Assembly: GCA_963783095.1 (NCBI GenBank)
Contig: CAWAMR010000016.1
Span: 124,001 to 188,000 of the forward strand
Length of the DNA: 64,000 nt
Source: CAWAMR01 sp963783095
Lineage (GTDB): Bacteria; Planctomycetota; Planctomycetia; Gemmatales; Gemmataceae
Direction of reading: 5' to 3'
Shown here: one piece after another, positions 1-9,753 of the stretch
Layout: each line of letters starts with the position of its first letter
Numbering within the stretch: position 1 is the stretch's first letter
Made by a program: the position numbers and the translations under genes
Notes under the pieces: model-generated
The model's input: only the letters and a program-made list of their open reading frames with translations
Database searches by the model: none
Told to the model about the DNA's origin: nothing

Positions 1-2
1 AC

Positions 3-722
3 ACCGACTTGAAGCGCGAACTCGATCACCTTGCCAGGTTCTTTCACATGGCGCTGGATTACAAGAAGAAAATCGGCTTCGGCGGGCAATTCCTCATCGA
101 ACCGAAGCCGAAGGAGCCGACCACCCATCAATACGATTTTGACGTTGCCAACTGTAACGCCTTCCTGAAAACCTACGGCCTCGACAAGGATTTCAAATTC
201 AACGTCGAAACCAATCACGCCACGCTCGCCGGTCACACCATGTTTCACGAACTGGTCTACGCCAGTTCGTATGGGATGCTCGGCTCCGTCGATGCCAACC
301 GCGGCGACCTTTTGCTGGGCTGGGATACCGATCAATTCCCAACCGATTTGTATCTGACGGCGCAAGTGATGCTGGTAGTCCTCAGTCAAGGCGGTCTGGG
401 CACGGGTGGTTTGAACTTCGACGCCAAGGTGCGGCGCGAGAGCTTTGAGCCGGTCGATCTATTCCACGCTCACGTCGGCTCGATGGATGCCTTTGCTCAG
501 GGACTAAAAATCGCAGCCGCGATTCGTAAGGATGGCGTGCTCAAGGACTTCGTGAAACAGCGCTATGCAAGCTGGGACAGCGGCATTGGTGCCGGCATCG
601 AGTCGGGCAAAGAATCGTTTGAGACGTTGGAAAAGTACATGCTCGAAAAGGGCAACTCCACGCCCAACGTCTCTGGCCGACAGGAGATGTTGGAGAATAT
701 CATCAATCGTTACATTCGTTGA
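3..722 (+). CDS. xylA: xylose isomerase, C-terminal part (5' end outside window)
   Basis: Xylose isomerase interconverts D-xylose and D-xylulose in the cytoplasm, using two divalent metal ions. The frame is open from the first bases of the window, so the N-terminal portion lies outside. About 239 residues are present, whereas long (class II) enzymes have about 440. Family motifs in order: KRELDHLARF, the segment FNVETNHATLAGH, and the metal-ligand stretch DANRGDLLLGWDTDQFPT, followed by FDAKVRRES. The end (NIINRYIR) is typical of the family. No frame break is seen. The assignment is firm; the true start cannot be seen. Confidence 0.95.
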   Translation, partial: TDLKRELDHLARFFHMALDYKKKIGFGGQFLIEPKPKEPTTHQYDFDVANCNAFLKTYGLDKDFKFNVETNHATLAGHTMFHELVYASSYGMLGSVDANRGDLLLGWDTDQFPTDLYLTAQVMLVVLSQGGLGTGGLNFDAKVRRESFEPVDLFHAHVGSMDAFAQGLKIAAAIRKDGVLKDFVKQRYASWDSGIGAGIESGKESFETLEKYMLEKGNSTPNVSGRQEMLENIINRYIR

Positions 723-809
723 ACGCGGTTTGCTGGATTTCGCCGCACTTCACGACTGCGGCAAATCTACGGGTCGCTCGTCACCCACGTCCACAATCGA
801 GATTCTTCC

Positions 810-1385
810 ATGCAACAGGTGAATCGATCCCAATGGCGAATTGTCATTATAAGCGTGTGCATCGTGCCATTCGGATGCGCGAAATCGGCATCGCCAACGG
901 AGAACAATCGAGATGAGAAAGGGAAACCGCCCCCGTCGATCAAAGAAGTTTACCAACGCTTTTTTGATGGCATGGCCGCTGGACAACGAGAGGAGCGAAT
1001 CAAAGCGTTCGATCACATTCTGGCAAGGAGACAAGATTGGGAACGGATCTTTCCCAAGGTTCCCAAGTCTGCCTGGGCCGTTATTGACGGCTCTCGTGAA
1101 GCGCTGTTGAAGGATGTAGATGAGATCGCACAGGAAATTACGAAGAAAGGTTCCGTGGATCGTATCGAAGTGGAGAATCTGCGGACCAGTGAGAACCTAG
1201 ATGATGAGAACCGCCAATTATTGTCGCAAATTTCAGGGTCCATGACGGCGGTTCATCTTCGTATCGCGTCCAAGCATGGGATGTCTTCTGAAGACGGCTG
1301 GTGGATATTGATTGACGACACCCGATGGGTCTATTTGTGGGGCATAGCTTCGATATTAGACCATATTGAGAAACACAAGAAGTAA
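810..1385 (+). CDS. hypothetical secreted or lipid-anchored protein
   Basis: I do not recognise this 191-residue protein. It begins with a short basic stretch and a hydrophobic segment (IVIISVCIVP) followed by FGC, which could be a lipoprotein signal, although the residues before the cysteine do not fit the usual lipobox well. The rest is soluble, charged and mostly helical in appearance, and contains two Trp-rich stretches near the C-terminus (EDGWWILIDDTRWVYLW). It sits 14 bases before the rhodanese gene on the same strand and may share its transcript. No catalytic motif is visible. Confidence 0.6.
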   Translation: MQQVNRSQWRIVIISVCIVPFGCAKSASPTENNRDEKGKPPPSIKEVYQRFFDGMAAGQREERIKAFDHILARRQDWERIFPKVPKSAWAVIDGSREALLKDVDEIAQEITKKGSVDRIEVENLRTSENLDDENRQLLSQISGSMTAVHLRIASKHGMSSEDGWWILIDDTRWVYLWGIASILDHIEKHKK

Positions 1386-1399
1386 AAGGAAACCACGCA

Positions 1400-1777
1400 A
1401 TGGCCAAGCATCACGCACCCGCTTTTTTGAAAATCGTCAACGATGCCAAGACACGCATTAAGGAATGTACTATCGACGATGTGAAAGCTCGACTCGACGC
1501 CGGAGAAACGGTGTTGCTCGTCGATGTGCGCGAGGAAAGCGAATGGGCTGCGGGGCATTTGCCCGGCGCGATTCACTTGGGCAAAGGGGTCATCGAACGG
1601 GATGTTGAGACCAGGGTTCCCGATCCCGCCACGCCGATGGTATTGTATTGCGGCGGTGGCTTTCGATCGGCACTGGCCGCGGACAATTTGCAAAAGATGG
1701 GCTACACGAGCGTCATTTCAATGGACGGCGGCTTTCGCGGCTGGGCCGATAAGGGTTTGCCGGTGGTGAAAGGGTGA
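1400..1777 (+). CDS. rhodanese-like sulfurtransferase domain protein
   Basis: This is a single rhodanese domain of 125 residues, the normal size for a stand-alone domain. The first half has the CH2A-like motif VDVREESEWAAGHLPGAIHL. The active-site loop is CGGGFRSA, with the catalytic cysteine that carries a persulfide, and the C-terminal motif is MDGGFRGWADKGLPV. These proteins transfer sulfur or act as small-molecule sensors. The physiological partner is unknown. There is no signal peptide, so it is likely cytoplasmic. Confidence 0.9.
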   Translation: MAKHHAPAFLKIVNDAKTRIKECTIDDVKARLDAGETVLLVDVREESEWAAGHLPGAIHLGKGVIERDVETRVPDPATPMVLYCGGGFRSALAADNLQKMGYTSVISMDGGFRGWADKGLPVVKG

Positions 1778-1807
1778 AAAATCTTTTTTCAAATAACGAG
1801 ATTCGCC

Positions 1808-2458
1808 ATGCACCGCGATGACGATGACGATCGAGACGACGATGATGACCGCAGAGACGACCGGAATCGTAGACGTCGTGCAAGAGACGATGACGACGAT
1901 GATCGGCAAGACGACCGCGATCGTCGACGAAATCGACGGGACGATGAAGATTACGACGATCGCAGGAAAACCCGGCCGTATCCTGCGCTGCTAACCACGG
2001 CCGGTTACATCTGGCTCATGTTCGGGGTACTGATCCTGATCAACGCCGCCTTGACCTTTGCCCTGGCGGAGGGCAAGGACATGGGATTTTTGGGCAACGG
2101 TACTACCATGGCAGTCTTCGTTGCATTGGTCGGCATCGTCTTCCTACATGTGGGCCGACAAAGCATCACCGGTACCGCAGCCGGTACCGCTGGCAACGGC
2201 AGCGGCTCAATCGTCTTCGGCGTGTTGGGTGGGCTGGCAGCCATCTCATACTTCCGGGTCGGTGTACCTTTGCTAGGAATAGTCCAGTCACTTTCCGCAC
2301 TTGGACTTCTCACAGCAGGAATCATGGCGCTCATGGCCGGCTCGGAATACGCCAACTGGCGAAAAGCTCATAAGCGCAAGAGCGCGAGCATGATCGAGAC
2401 CGCAGCCGAAACCACGCAAGAAACCGGAATCGAGATGACGGCGACGATTGAGTTTTGA
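1808..2458 (+). CDS. membrane protein with an Asp/Arg-rich N-terminal tail
   Basis: The first 55 or so residues consist almost only of Asp and Arg (for example DDRDDDDDRRDDRNRRRR), a mixed-charge low-complexity tail expected to be disordered. About four hydrophobic segments follow (YIWLMFGVLILINAAL, MAVFVALVGIVFLHV, GSIVFGVLGGLAAISYF, SLSALGLLTAGIMALMAG), and the protein ends in a short polar tail. No enzymatic motif is visible. The tail would lie in the cytoplasm if the positive-inside rule holds. It converges with the ABC permease gene at 2475. Function unknown; 216 residues. Confidence 0.7.
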   Translation: MHRDDDDDRDDDDDRRDDRNRRRRARDDDDDDRQDDRDRRRNRRDDEDYDDRRKTRPYPALLTTAGYIWLMFGVLILINAALTFALAEGKDMGFLGNGTTMAVFVALVGIVFLHVGRQSITGTAAGTAGNGSGSIVFGVLGGLAAISYFRVGVPLLGIVQSLSALGLLTAGIMALMAGSEYANWRKAHKRKSASMIETAAETTQETGIEMTATIEF

Positions 2459-2474
2459 CTGGAAGAAACGCCGA

Positions 2475-3338
2475 TCAGACTCCGGTCGTCTCTTCGATCC
2501 GACCATTGCGCCAGGCCCTGCGCTCGCTCCAACGGAAGAACCACACTGCGAACATCGACAGCGCCAGCGTGCTGCCGATCAGCGCCAGAGCCAAATCGCC
2601 GTGATCCCAGCCCGTCAGCGGCGACTGAAACAATCCTTCCGGCGGCACACCCAGGAGCGTCCGGCGAATACCTTCCAGCCAATAAGTCGGCGGCAGACTG
2701 AGACTGAACCATTGCAGCCAACCCGGCAACACGCCAATTGGAAAAACCACCCCGCACAACAAGTACATCAACCCCGCGACGCCCTCGCTCAGATACATTC
2801 CTTGACGAGCCATGTTCAACACCACCGCCGAGAGGATTAATCCCAGGGCGATCAACAAAATGATGCCGAGCAACAGGTAAAAGAATAACCAGCCCCACTC
2901 CGTTGGATGGCGGGTCAGAGCATCCCTCACTTCCGGAAATGCGATAGCGCCAATCGTCAGATTGAGCAGACCACCTAGAAGTGCCTGCACCGCACCTGAT
3001 AAGGCTCGCCCCACCAAGTACGTTTGCAGGTGCGCGGGACTGATGTAGATATATTTCAGCATCCGATAGTGTTCGCGGTCGGAGATCACCGCGTAACTCA
3101 TCCCGAACATCACTGCGCCGACCAGCGCATAACAGGCATTGCTGACATACATGTACGGCAAAAACTCCACCGGCACCCGGCCCATTGTCGCCGTTCGCGC
3201 TGCATAGTACATGCAAACGAGCAACAACGAACTCGTCAGCGGCTTGATAAGAACGTAAATCAGGAACAACCAGACTTCTGTCCAGTTGCTTTCGAGTTGC
3301 CAGCCCAGCCAGGCCGCCCAGCGGAATGTTTCTCTCAT
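2475..3338 (-). CDS. ABC-2 type transporter permease
   Basis: This integral membrane subunit of an ABC exporter has about six hydrophobic segments and the ABC-2 layout seen in drug or polysaccharide exporters (NodJ/DrrB-like). The central loop SDREHYRMLKYIYISPAHLQTYLVGRA is typical of the family; I quote it here only as a landmark around residues 100-125. The start is taken at the ATG (3338); a TTG 12 bases earlier would add four residues. No ATP-binding partner lies next to it, so its ATPase must be encoded elsewhere. It is divergent from the MCE gene. Confidence 0.8.
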   Translation of the reverse strand: MRETFRWAAWLGWQLESNWTEVWLFLIYVLIKPLTSSLLLVCMYYAARTATMGRVPVEFLPYMYVSNACYALVGAVMFGMSYAVISDREHYRMLKYIYISPAHLQTYLVGRALSGAVQALLGGLLNLTIGAIAFPEVRDALTRHPTEWGWLFFYLLLGIILLIALGLILSAVVLNMARQGMYLSEGVAGLMYLLCGVVFPIGVLPGWLQWFSLSLPPTYWLEGIRRTLLGVPPEGLFQSPLTGWDHGDLALALIGSTLALSMFAVWFFRWSERRAWRNGRIEETTGV

Positions 3339-3480
3339 AATCGACCACAAGATTCGGGATGCGTTACATCCTATTGTCTACAGAAGTGCACGCGAGGTAT
3401 CCTCCGAACTTTCCGGTCAGTGGCAAAAGATTTTATCGATCGCACCGAATCACTTTATAGCGGATCGTGTTTTTCTGCGG

Positions 3481-3486
3481 TATAAT
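3481..3486 (+). promoter_or_regulatory. candidate -10 element for the MCE gene
   Basis: A perfect TATAAT lies 60 bases upstream of the GTG start at 3547, in the spacer between two divergent genes. I find no convincing -35 at the right distance, so only the -10 is proposed. The gene has a good ribosome site, CGGAGG at 3535-3540, six bases before the GTG, which supports that non-ATG start. Confidence 0.35.
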
Positions 3487-3546
3487 AAACCCCAACTTTC
3501 TTGAGCCTGAACCGTTGTGTGAATTGGGTCGATTCGGAGGTGCACT

Positions 3547-4766
3547 GTGTCACGCTCGCTCACCTTTTGGCAATCGTCGGTCCTCGGCATTGTGGTTATC
3601 GGATGTCTGAGCGTTGGAGCTTGGGCATTGCTCCGCATCGGCGGCAAATCGGGTTATTGGGATGAACCGTTTGAAGTGGTCGTGTTCGTCCCGGATGCTC
3701 AGGATTTGGACCCTGGAACGCCCGTTCGTATTCGCGGCGTCGAGGCCGGCAAGGTCGTCGCCATTGAAGATCACGCGGACGATCAGGTTCGACTCAAGCT
3801 CCGCATTCACAAGAATTATCGCGATCGACTCTTTGCCGATGCCCATGCAACCATCGTGACGAAGGGCCTGTTCGGCAACAGTCATATCGCCATCTCTCCC
3901 GGCACGTCGAGTGCCGGTGCTCTTGCCGATAACACGATTCGCTATCAACCGCACGTGGACATTTCTGCGCGTGCCGTTGCAGTTCTGGACCGCGCAGAAA
4001 CTCTCATCAAAGAGGCGGAATCCGGCAAGGGCACCGTTGGGAAACTTTTGAAAGATGATTCGCTTTATGCCGATGTGAAAGACGGCATCGCCGAAATTCG
4101 TGCGTCGTGAAATCCACCAGGGAAAGTGTCATCGACATCCGGTCGCTGGTCAAGAACACGGATGAAAGTCTAACGATTTTACGCAGTGATGCCCAAAAGA
4201 CTCTGCAAGGTGCCAACCAAAGTATTATCGCGCTTCAAAACGAAATTGCCGGAGTAAAGGACTTCGTGCGCTCCGGGCAGGAAGCCGTCATTGCGATCAA
4301 GCAAGATGCCGAAGCGATCAAGAGCATGCCGATCATCCGAAGTTACGTAGAGGACAGCGTGCAATTGTTGGTTCGACCGAACATGGCCCGCGATAGCGTT
4401 TGCTACATTGAAGAAGACCTTTTTCAACAGGGCCGAGCCGTCCTGACGAGCATGGGCAAAGATCGATTGCAAAAAGTCGCAGACTGGCTCAATGGACAGA
4501 AGCACAAAGGTTCGGACGTGGTTGTGGCCAGTTTTGCCGACCCCGCCAACAAGGACATGAGTTCGTTGGCGGCTCGCGCATTGAGCAAAAAACAGAGTGA
4601 AGTCGTCGTCGAGTTTCTGCGCGACAAAGGGATTCATAAGATGGGAACATGGTCACGGAACCGAAATGTGACTCCCATCGGGATGGGCATGGACCCGTCC
4701 CCGATCACGGAAAAGGAAAAACTGCCCAATCCACGCACAGAGATTATTTTGTTTGTGCCGCAGTGA
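3547..4766 (+). CDS. MCE (MlaD-like) domain protein with OmpA-like C-terminus, frame-broken
   Basis: The N-terminal half has one membrane span (LGIVVIGCLSVGAWALL) and an MCE domain (FVPDAQDLDPGTPVRIRGVE ... KGLFGNSHIAISPG), as in MlaD, a lipid-transport component of the envelope. A helical region with coiled-coil features follows, then a C-terminal domain resembling OmpA/MotB peptidoglycan-binding domains (GKDRLQKVADWL, AARALSKKQSEVVVEFL, NPRTEIILF). The frame changes at 4107-4110, where TGA overlaps a GTG. One missing G would give a single chain of about 406 residues, which I favour, but two translationally coupled genes are possible. No MlaE or MlaF gene is adjacent. Confidence 0.75.
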
Positions 4767-4771
4767 TGTTT

Positions 4772-4881
4772 GGGGCGCGGTGTGCGGGCGCGGGACGCGA
4801 GAACATCCACGTCGGGCTGACGCCCCGACGCTCGCCAAATCCCGCACCCCGCACCCCGCACCCCGCTTCCCGCGCCCCGAG
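4772..4881. repeat. GC-rich heptamer-built inverted repeat
   Basis: A palindrome-like element between the MCE and sigma genes. The right arm (4841-4881) is a run of seven-base units of the type CGCACCC repeated about five times and ending CGCGCCCCGAG. The left arm (4772-4800) is its approximate complement (GGGGCGCGGTGTGCGGGCG). Between the arms, 4808-4836 has a small palindrome (CGTCGGGCTGACGCCCCGACG) that recurs at 5875-5904. Comparable arms occur at 18556-18629. Confidence 0.7.
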
Positions 4882-4893
4882 ATCAACCCACGA

Positions 4894-5713
4894 ATGCAGC
4901 CCTTGACTGCTCGACTTGCGTTGCTCTTTCACTTCTGCCGCATGCAGTTGCCTGCTGTGGCATTGAATTTCGAGCGTTTTCGCGCCCATCTCGAACGCAC
5001 CTTCAATCTGTTCCAGGTGAAGTCGAACCCCAGCTTGACCTGGGAAAAGTACCTGGAAAACTTCTATGCGCTGGACTGGTATCTCTGTTGCAGCTGCATT
5101 GAAGGCGATAAGGTGGCCTGGCAAGTGTTGTTCGCAACGCGAACCGGCCGAAGCGATTGTTTGCTCGTGGATGCCTTGCGTGCCCGAGCGGTTCGCCTGT
5201 ACCCGCGCGATGACGAGAGACAAGACAGCGCCATCAGCGAATTCTGGAGCCATCTCATCGTTTCCGAATCGCCGGGTTCCGTTCCGGTCATGGCTCGTTA
5301 CGATGGGCAAAGACCTCTTGGACCCTGGCTGATCCGCGTCTTTCAAAACTGGCACGTTTCTCGATTACGTTCGCATTCCAATGTGCAGGCACTGCCGGAT
5401 GACGATCTCGCGCCGCCTTTGCCCGAACGCACCGATGCCGAAGTGCGCTGGCACGATGTCTTTTGCCAGGCCGCCGGCCTGGCTGAGCGAACTCCCCGAA
5501 CAAGAGTTGTTGCTGCTGGGCTTGCGCTGGCGCTATCGTCTGAGCCAGCGCGAGGTATCGAAGCTGTTCGGCGTACACGAGGGGACCATCACCCGGCAAA
5601 TCGACAAGCTGCGCGACCGCTGTCTCGAACAGATCAGCAAGCAGTTGATCGCCGAAGGCTGGGACGGCGACAACCTCGAAGGCTTCGTCCTCACCGAAAT
5701 GGGCTGCTGTTGA
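4894..5713 (+). CDS. sigma-70 family (ECF-like) RNA polymerase sigma factor, frame-broken
   Basis: This protein would direct RNA polymerase to a set of promoters. The region-2-like part includes LVDALRARAVRLYPRDD and GPWLIRVFQNWHVSRLR. The region-4 helix-turn-helix is RLSQREVSKLFGVHEGTITR, followed by QIDKLRDRCLEQI. The two parts lie in different frames; the switch is at about 5477 (GCCGCCGGCCTGG). Removing one G restores AAAWLSELPEQELLLLGLRW. The start is uncertain: ATG at 4894 is close to a repeat, and ATG at 4942 would give a more compact protein. No ribosome site is convincing. No anti-sigma gene is recognised nearby. Confidence 0.75.
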
Positions 5714-5805
5714 TGGATGAGCCGCGTTTGTCCGCCGACAACCTCACCGCATTGACGAAGAAGAAGGGGATTTTTGAGAAGCTGCCGGCGCAAAGTGAGG
5801 AGTAA
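5713..5805 (+). CDS. possible 30-residue ORF coupled to the sigma gene
   Basis: An ATG overlaps the sigma stop codon in the arrangement TGATG and opens a short frame beginning MDEPRLSADNLTALTKKKG. Stop-start overlaps of this sort often mark translational coupling, so a tiny regulator is conceivable. It could equally be chance, or part of a longer frame-broken gene. No homologue is known to me. Confidence 0.25.
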   Translation: MDEPRLSADNLTALTKKKGIFEKLPAQSEE

Positions 5806-5874
5806 GTACAGAGTTAGGTTTTTTATCCCGAAACGCTGCCGGAGCCGCGAGTGCAGCGATTGCCGGATGGGAGG

Positions 5875-5904
5875 CCACGTCGGGCTAACACTCCGACGCT
5901 CGCC
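5875..5904. repeat. short palindromic repeat, second copy of the motif at 4808-4836
   Basis: CCACGTCGGGCTAACACTCC followed by GACGCTCGCC matches the element at 4808-4836 at nearly all positions. The core pairs CGTCGG with CCGACG less perfectly here. It lies between the sigma gene and the convergent DUF1444-like gene. Such motifs are frequent in planctomycete intergenic DNA. Confidence 0.5.
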
Positions 5905-5946
5905 TGCGGCTCGTTCTTGCCGGCAACGCCAACCACCCGAGTGCGC

Positions 5947-7167
5947 TCACTGAATACCGAAACCCGCGATTTGCTCGTTCGTGGGAAACCCCTTTACCAG
6001 GTACCGTTCCGGATAAATACCCACCGGCTTGAATTCATCTCCCAGAACCGTTTCGACCTCGGTCCAGGGCACGGTCGCCACGATTTTTCCGTCCTGGCCG
6101 TCTCCGGCACGAAAGAAATATACGTAGTCGGTCTTCGGCAGCAAGGCCACGACACCCTCGGACCATACGCAATAACTCCGAAGCTCACCGGTGGTGTTAT
6201 TTTCGATGGCAGAAAAGCTGGCGACGAATATATCCTTGCCGGTTTGCTCGTGGAGTTCGTTCAAAGCTGCCTGTTGCTCACTGTATTCCGATCCGAAGTT
6301 CTTGAGTTGGAGAAGTCGAAATCTCTTGTATTCCCGATGATTGGGTTCCGGCAAGAAAGGCACCCACTCGTTTTGTTGTGTGAGGCGATAAGCCAAACTG
6401 GATAGAGGACGCGGGTGTTCGTAGGCACCTTCAGCGATCTCCACCATTTTGCCAAGGCCGGCCGGGTCATCCGAACCGGTCAGAAGCAGAGTATCCCGGT
6501 TGGGAACCATGACTACCGGATCACCCTTGACTTCGTGATCCCGGATGTAGCCGATAATCAACATTCGCGAAGGGTCGTAGTTGTCTTTCCATGCCGACGC
6601 CCAGACCCCGGGAATCACCTCTTGCAACGTATGTTTGGTAATTGCCAGCAGATTCTCGCAGGCGCTCTCGTAGGCCTCTTCAAAAGTGGCTTGCCACTGA
6701 TTCAGCATGTGTTGCTGAAGCTGCATCATGGACGCCGGGAGATCGTAAACCAGACCGATTCCAAGAAACTCGGCCAGCGGGCGGTAAGGCCAGTCGAACC
6801 CCGTTTTTCCGGCGATCTTCATCTGCAATCCGGTGTGCTCAAACATCATCCGGCTGCGAACTGCCGGGAGCAGGTCGTGTTTGGCGCTCTCGAACTCCTC
6901 CGGCAAATCTTTCTGGGGAACAAACCAGGTGTGTACGAAATTGCGAAAAACCGTCGGTTTCTGAGCCTTGGAGGCCCCGCAATATTCGGTGTAGGCGGTG
7001 GTCAGATAGAGAGTATTCTCGTCCTTGCCTTCCCCCGACGTGAGGGTAAATGCCTCGGGATTGTAGCGTATGGCTTTTTTCTCACCCGCTTTCACAATGG
7101 CATCTTTTAGCATTCGTGCGAATCGATCTTTGCTCGGCGACCCAAAGAATCGGTCGAAGATCCCCAT
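5947..7167 (-). CDS. DUF1444 (YtpQ-like) family protein
   Basis: A 406-residue soluble protein starting MGIFDRFFG. The middle part (LVYDLPASMMQLQQHML, ENLLAITKHTL, and GDPVVMVPNRDTLLLTGSDD) has the pattern I associate with DUF1444/YtpQ proteins, whose biochemical role is not known. It lies 17 bases after the MFS/spermidine-synthase gene on the same strand and is probably cotranscribed with it. No signal peptide or membrane span is present, and the gene is intact. The family call rests on pattern recognition only. Confidence 0.6.
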   Translation of the reverse strand: MGIFDRFFGSPSKDRFARMLKDAIVKAGEKKAIRYNPEAFTLTSGEGKDENTLYLTTAYTEYCGASKAQKPTVFRNFVHTWFVPQKDLPEEFESAKHDLLPAVRSRMMFEHTGLQMKIAGKTGFDWPYRPLAEFLGIGLVYDLPASMMQLQQHMLNQWQATFEEAYESACENLLAITKHTLQEVIPGVWASAWKDNYDPSRMLIIGYIRDHEVKGDPVVMVPNRDTLLLTGSDDPAGLGKMVEIAEGAYEHPRPLSSLAYRLTQQNEWVPFLPEPNHREYKRFRLLQLKNFGSEYSEQQAALNELHEQTGKDIFVASFSAIENNTTGELRSYCVWSEGVVALLPKTDYVYFFRAGDGQDGKIVATVPWTEVETVLGDEFKPVGIYPERYLVKGFPTNEQIAGFGIQ

Positions 7168-7184
7168 GTTCTATCCTCCCAAAT

Positions 7185-9664
7185 TCATCTCTTTCGTCGA
7201 AAGATCTCACTCATCAGGTTATCCACCGGAGCATATTGGTCCGTCAAAATCAGCTTGGGCGATTTAGCCAATAGATCGTCGAGCGCTTTGTACTCAGTGC
7301 GTGAGTCCAAAAGTATCCCGATTGATGAGCGGCCACGGCTTTTTGAATTGCCTCCAATTCCAGCGGTGCGTCCGAAGCGTAGATTACATAAACCGCCCGG
7401 CTTCCTGCCCTTTCGCCCGTAGGAAACTCGCGGGGAAACAGAAGAACGACATTTTTGAATGACTCGCGCAGTGTATTCACCGAAGCACGCCATAATTTTC
7501 CGTATTCCAGCGAATCGATCAGTGTCAGCAAATAGGCACCATCGTTGGTGAGAGTTGCCTTGACGGCATCGTTGTATTCCTTCGTCATCAGGTGATAGGG
7601 CACCGAGAGATCGTTGACCGCATCTTGCATTACCAGTTGATAGTGCCCTTTTTGGGCACGTTCCGCGATGAATTGCCGGCCGTCCATGTGATGCGAAATG
7701 ATAATTGTATCCGGCGACAGGCCCAAATTGCTTTGCGCAACCTGGGTGACTCCGGGGTCGATTTCGACGACTTCATTGTGTACTTCGGGCAGCATATATT
7801 CGACCCAGCGCGGGAAAGTATAGCCCCCGCCCCCGATCACCAGCAAGTGCGTGGGCTCATTCCGGGAGGCCGCATAACGCAATAACTCGCCTTGTACTTC
7901 TTCGTGCTTGTACCCCAACCAGGTCGGATCGTCGAGATCGAGATAGGAATGAACCAAATGATCGAGCGAAAGCTTTTTTAGATGGGGACGTACTTTCCCA
8001 TCGATGATCCAATCGGCATGCGTCAATATTTGGTCTTGGAATTCATTTAGTTCCTTTTCGTCAAGGCTTTCGGAAAGGGTCGCCACGAATTCTTCCGCCG
8101 AGGTAAACTCCTGGTCCTTCCAGGGCATGAGTTTCGCGATCACGGGCTCCGGCACTTTCGCATTTGCCAAGGCAGCCAACGATCGATCCGCGAGTTTCAC
8201 GCGCGATGCCCAGTCGATTCGATCCTCAGTGGTGAAATCTTTCACCGAGATGGCGTAATACTTGGTTTCGAGGTCGTATTTCTCTTCAATGTTACCCATC
8301 ACGACAAGCCCACACAACGCGCCGCCGGCAATGAGACTGGCCCCGTACAACGCTGTATGGCGTTTCCACAGTTGACCCGCAAAGAATGCAAGTATCGTGA
8401 GGAGGAAGGCAATCACCAGCAATACCCGATTGCTGCCGATCGCGGAAATGAGGAAATAACCCGTAGTGAACGTGCCCGCGATGGCTCCAATCGTGGACCA
8501 GGCGTAGATACTTCCTGCAACCCGCCCGGTATGTTGAAGATCGGTCACGCTCAATCGAATGACTTGCGGCGATACTGTGCCCAGCATAAACATTGGCACG
8601 AAGAATAATACGAATGTCCAGCCTAGAACCCGGTAAGTCACATCGTAAGAACCAAGAAATCCGTGCTTGTAGAGCATACTCGGCACGATGACGACGACAA
8701 TCAGACTTGAACCCGCAATCAGCAGAGCAAGAGAAAGGCTTACCTCAGCGAGTTGGGGCCGTCGGCGCTGCAGACGATCCGCAATGATGCCTCCGATAAA
8801 GTTGCCAAATGCAGTCCCCGCCAACATCACGCCAATGATGCCGGTCCAGGTAAAGAGCGAGACTCCGAGTTTGGGGGCCAATACCCGCGACGCCGTGAGT
8901 TCCAGCGACATTCCACAAAAGCTCGACAGAAAGACGAGGCCATACGCGAGCCTGATGTTGCTGCGAAAGTCGAGCCATTGGGGAACAGGCTCGGACGTGG
9001 GTGACGGTAAGGTAGTTGTCAAAGCAAATTTGGGCATATTCGTGACGGAATGCCGCATCAGGAATGTTGGAATCGAAAGAACCAGGAGCGAAATGCCGAC
9101 GCCCCAGGTGATCGTATCCAGAGTATAGTCCGCCAGCAGCCAGAAGCCGGTTGCATAGTTGCCGAGCAGGCAGCCGAGCGTGCTCAGCGCGAAAATCAGC
9201 CCCGCTATGCCGCCGGCCCTGGTGACATCCGGCAGGATTAACTTGATCGTCAACGGTGTAATCAAACTGAGTGTGAACGCGGGAAGCAAGCAGAATAGGG
9301 CAGCAAGAACCGGGATGCGGAGTTGAAGAGGAATCGAACGGTAAAAGCCCGTCGAAATGCAAACATAGTACCAGCCGATCATGGCGAGCGAACCCAATGC
9401 ACCCAAAACCAGCAGGATCGCGAGAGTCCGTGTTGAAGGGGCTTTATCCGCAAGTTTACCGCCCAGCCAGTTGCCCAGGGCGATGCCGGTAAGGAAAATA
9501 CCGATGACGGAAGTCCAGGTCTCAACCGAAGAACCGATGAAGGGGGCGAGATATCGGCCGGCAACAAGTTGCAGCACCAGCAAGCCGGCGTTGGCGAGAA
9601 AGATGATGATTCCTGTCGCAATTAGAAGAGGGAGCGAGAGATTTGGCGCAGAACCATTCGGCAT
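7185..9664 (-). CDS. fused MFS transporter / spermidine synthase-like protein, frame-broken near the end
   Basis: The N-terminal 450 or so residues form two blocks of membrane segments, each with the GNWLGG or GNFIGG motif typical of this fused family. The C-terminal part is a Rossmann methyltransferase-like aminopropyltransferase fold: LLVIGGGGYTFPRWVEY (nucleotide loop), VVEIDPGVTQVA and QDAVNDLSVPYHLMTKEY. The last stretch shifts frame at 7309-7312 (AAAA on the plus strand). One extra base restores YFLDSRTEYKALDDLL and the usual tail ILTDQYAPVDNL, ending at 7185. The substrate is unknown; such fusions need not make spermidine. It probably forms an operon with the DUF1444-like gene. Confidence 0.85.
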
Positions 9665-9753
9665 GAGAAGAGGTCCGGTAGAATCACAAAAGTCAACTGA
9701 GGATGTTGTACGAAGCGCAGGGTTATAAAATAGCGGCAGGAGGAACCTAAACT

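Noticed and set aside
2368..3348. A 326-codon minus-strand frame overlapping the ABC-2 permease
   Set aside because: It is an Arg/Gly-rich shadow of the permease in another frame, without hydrophobic segments or a family pattern.
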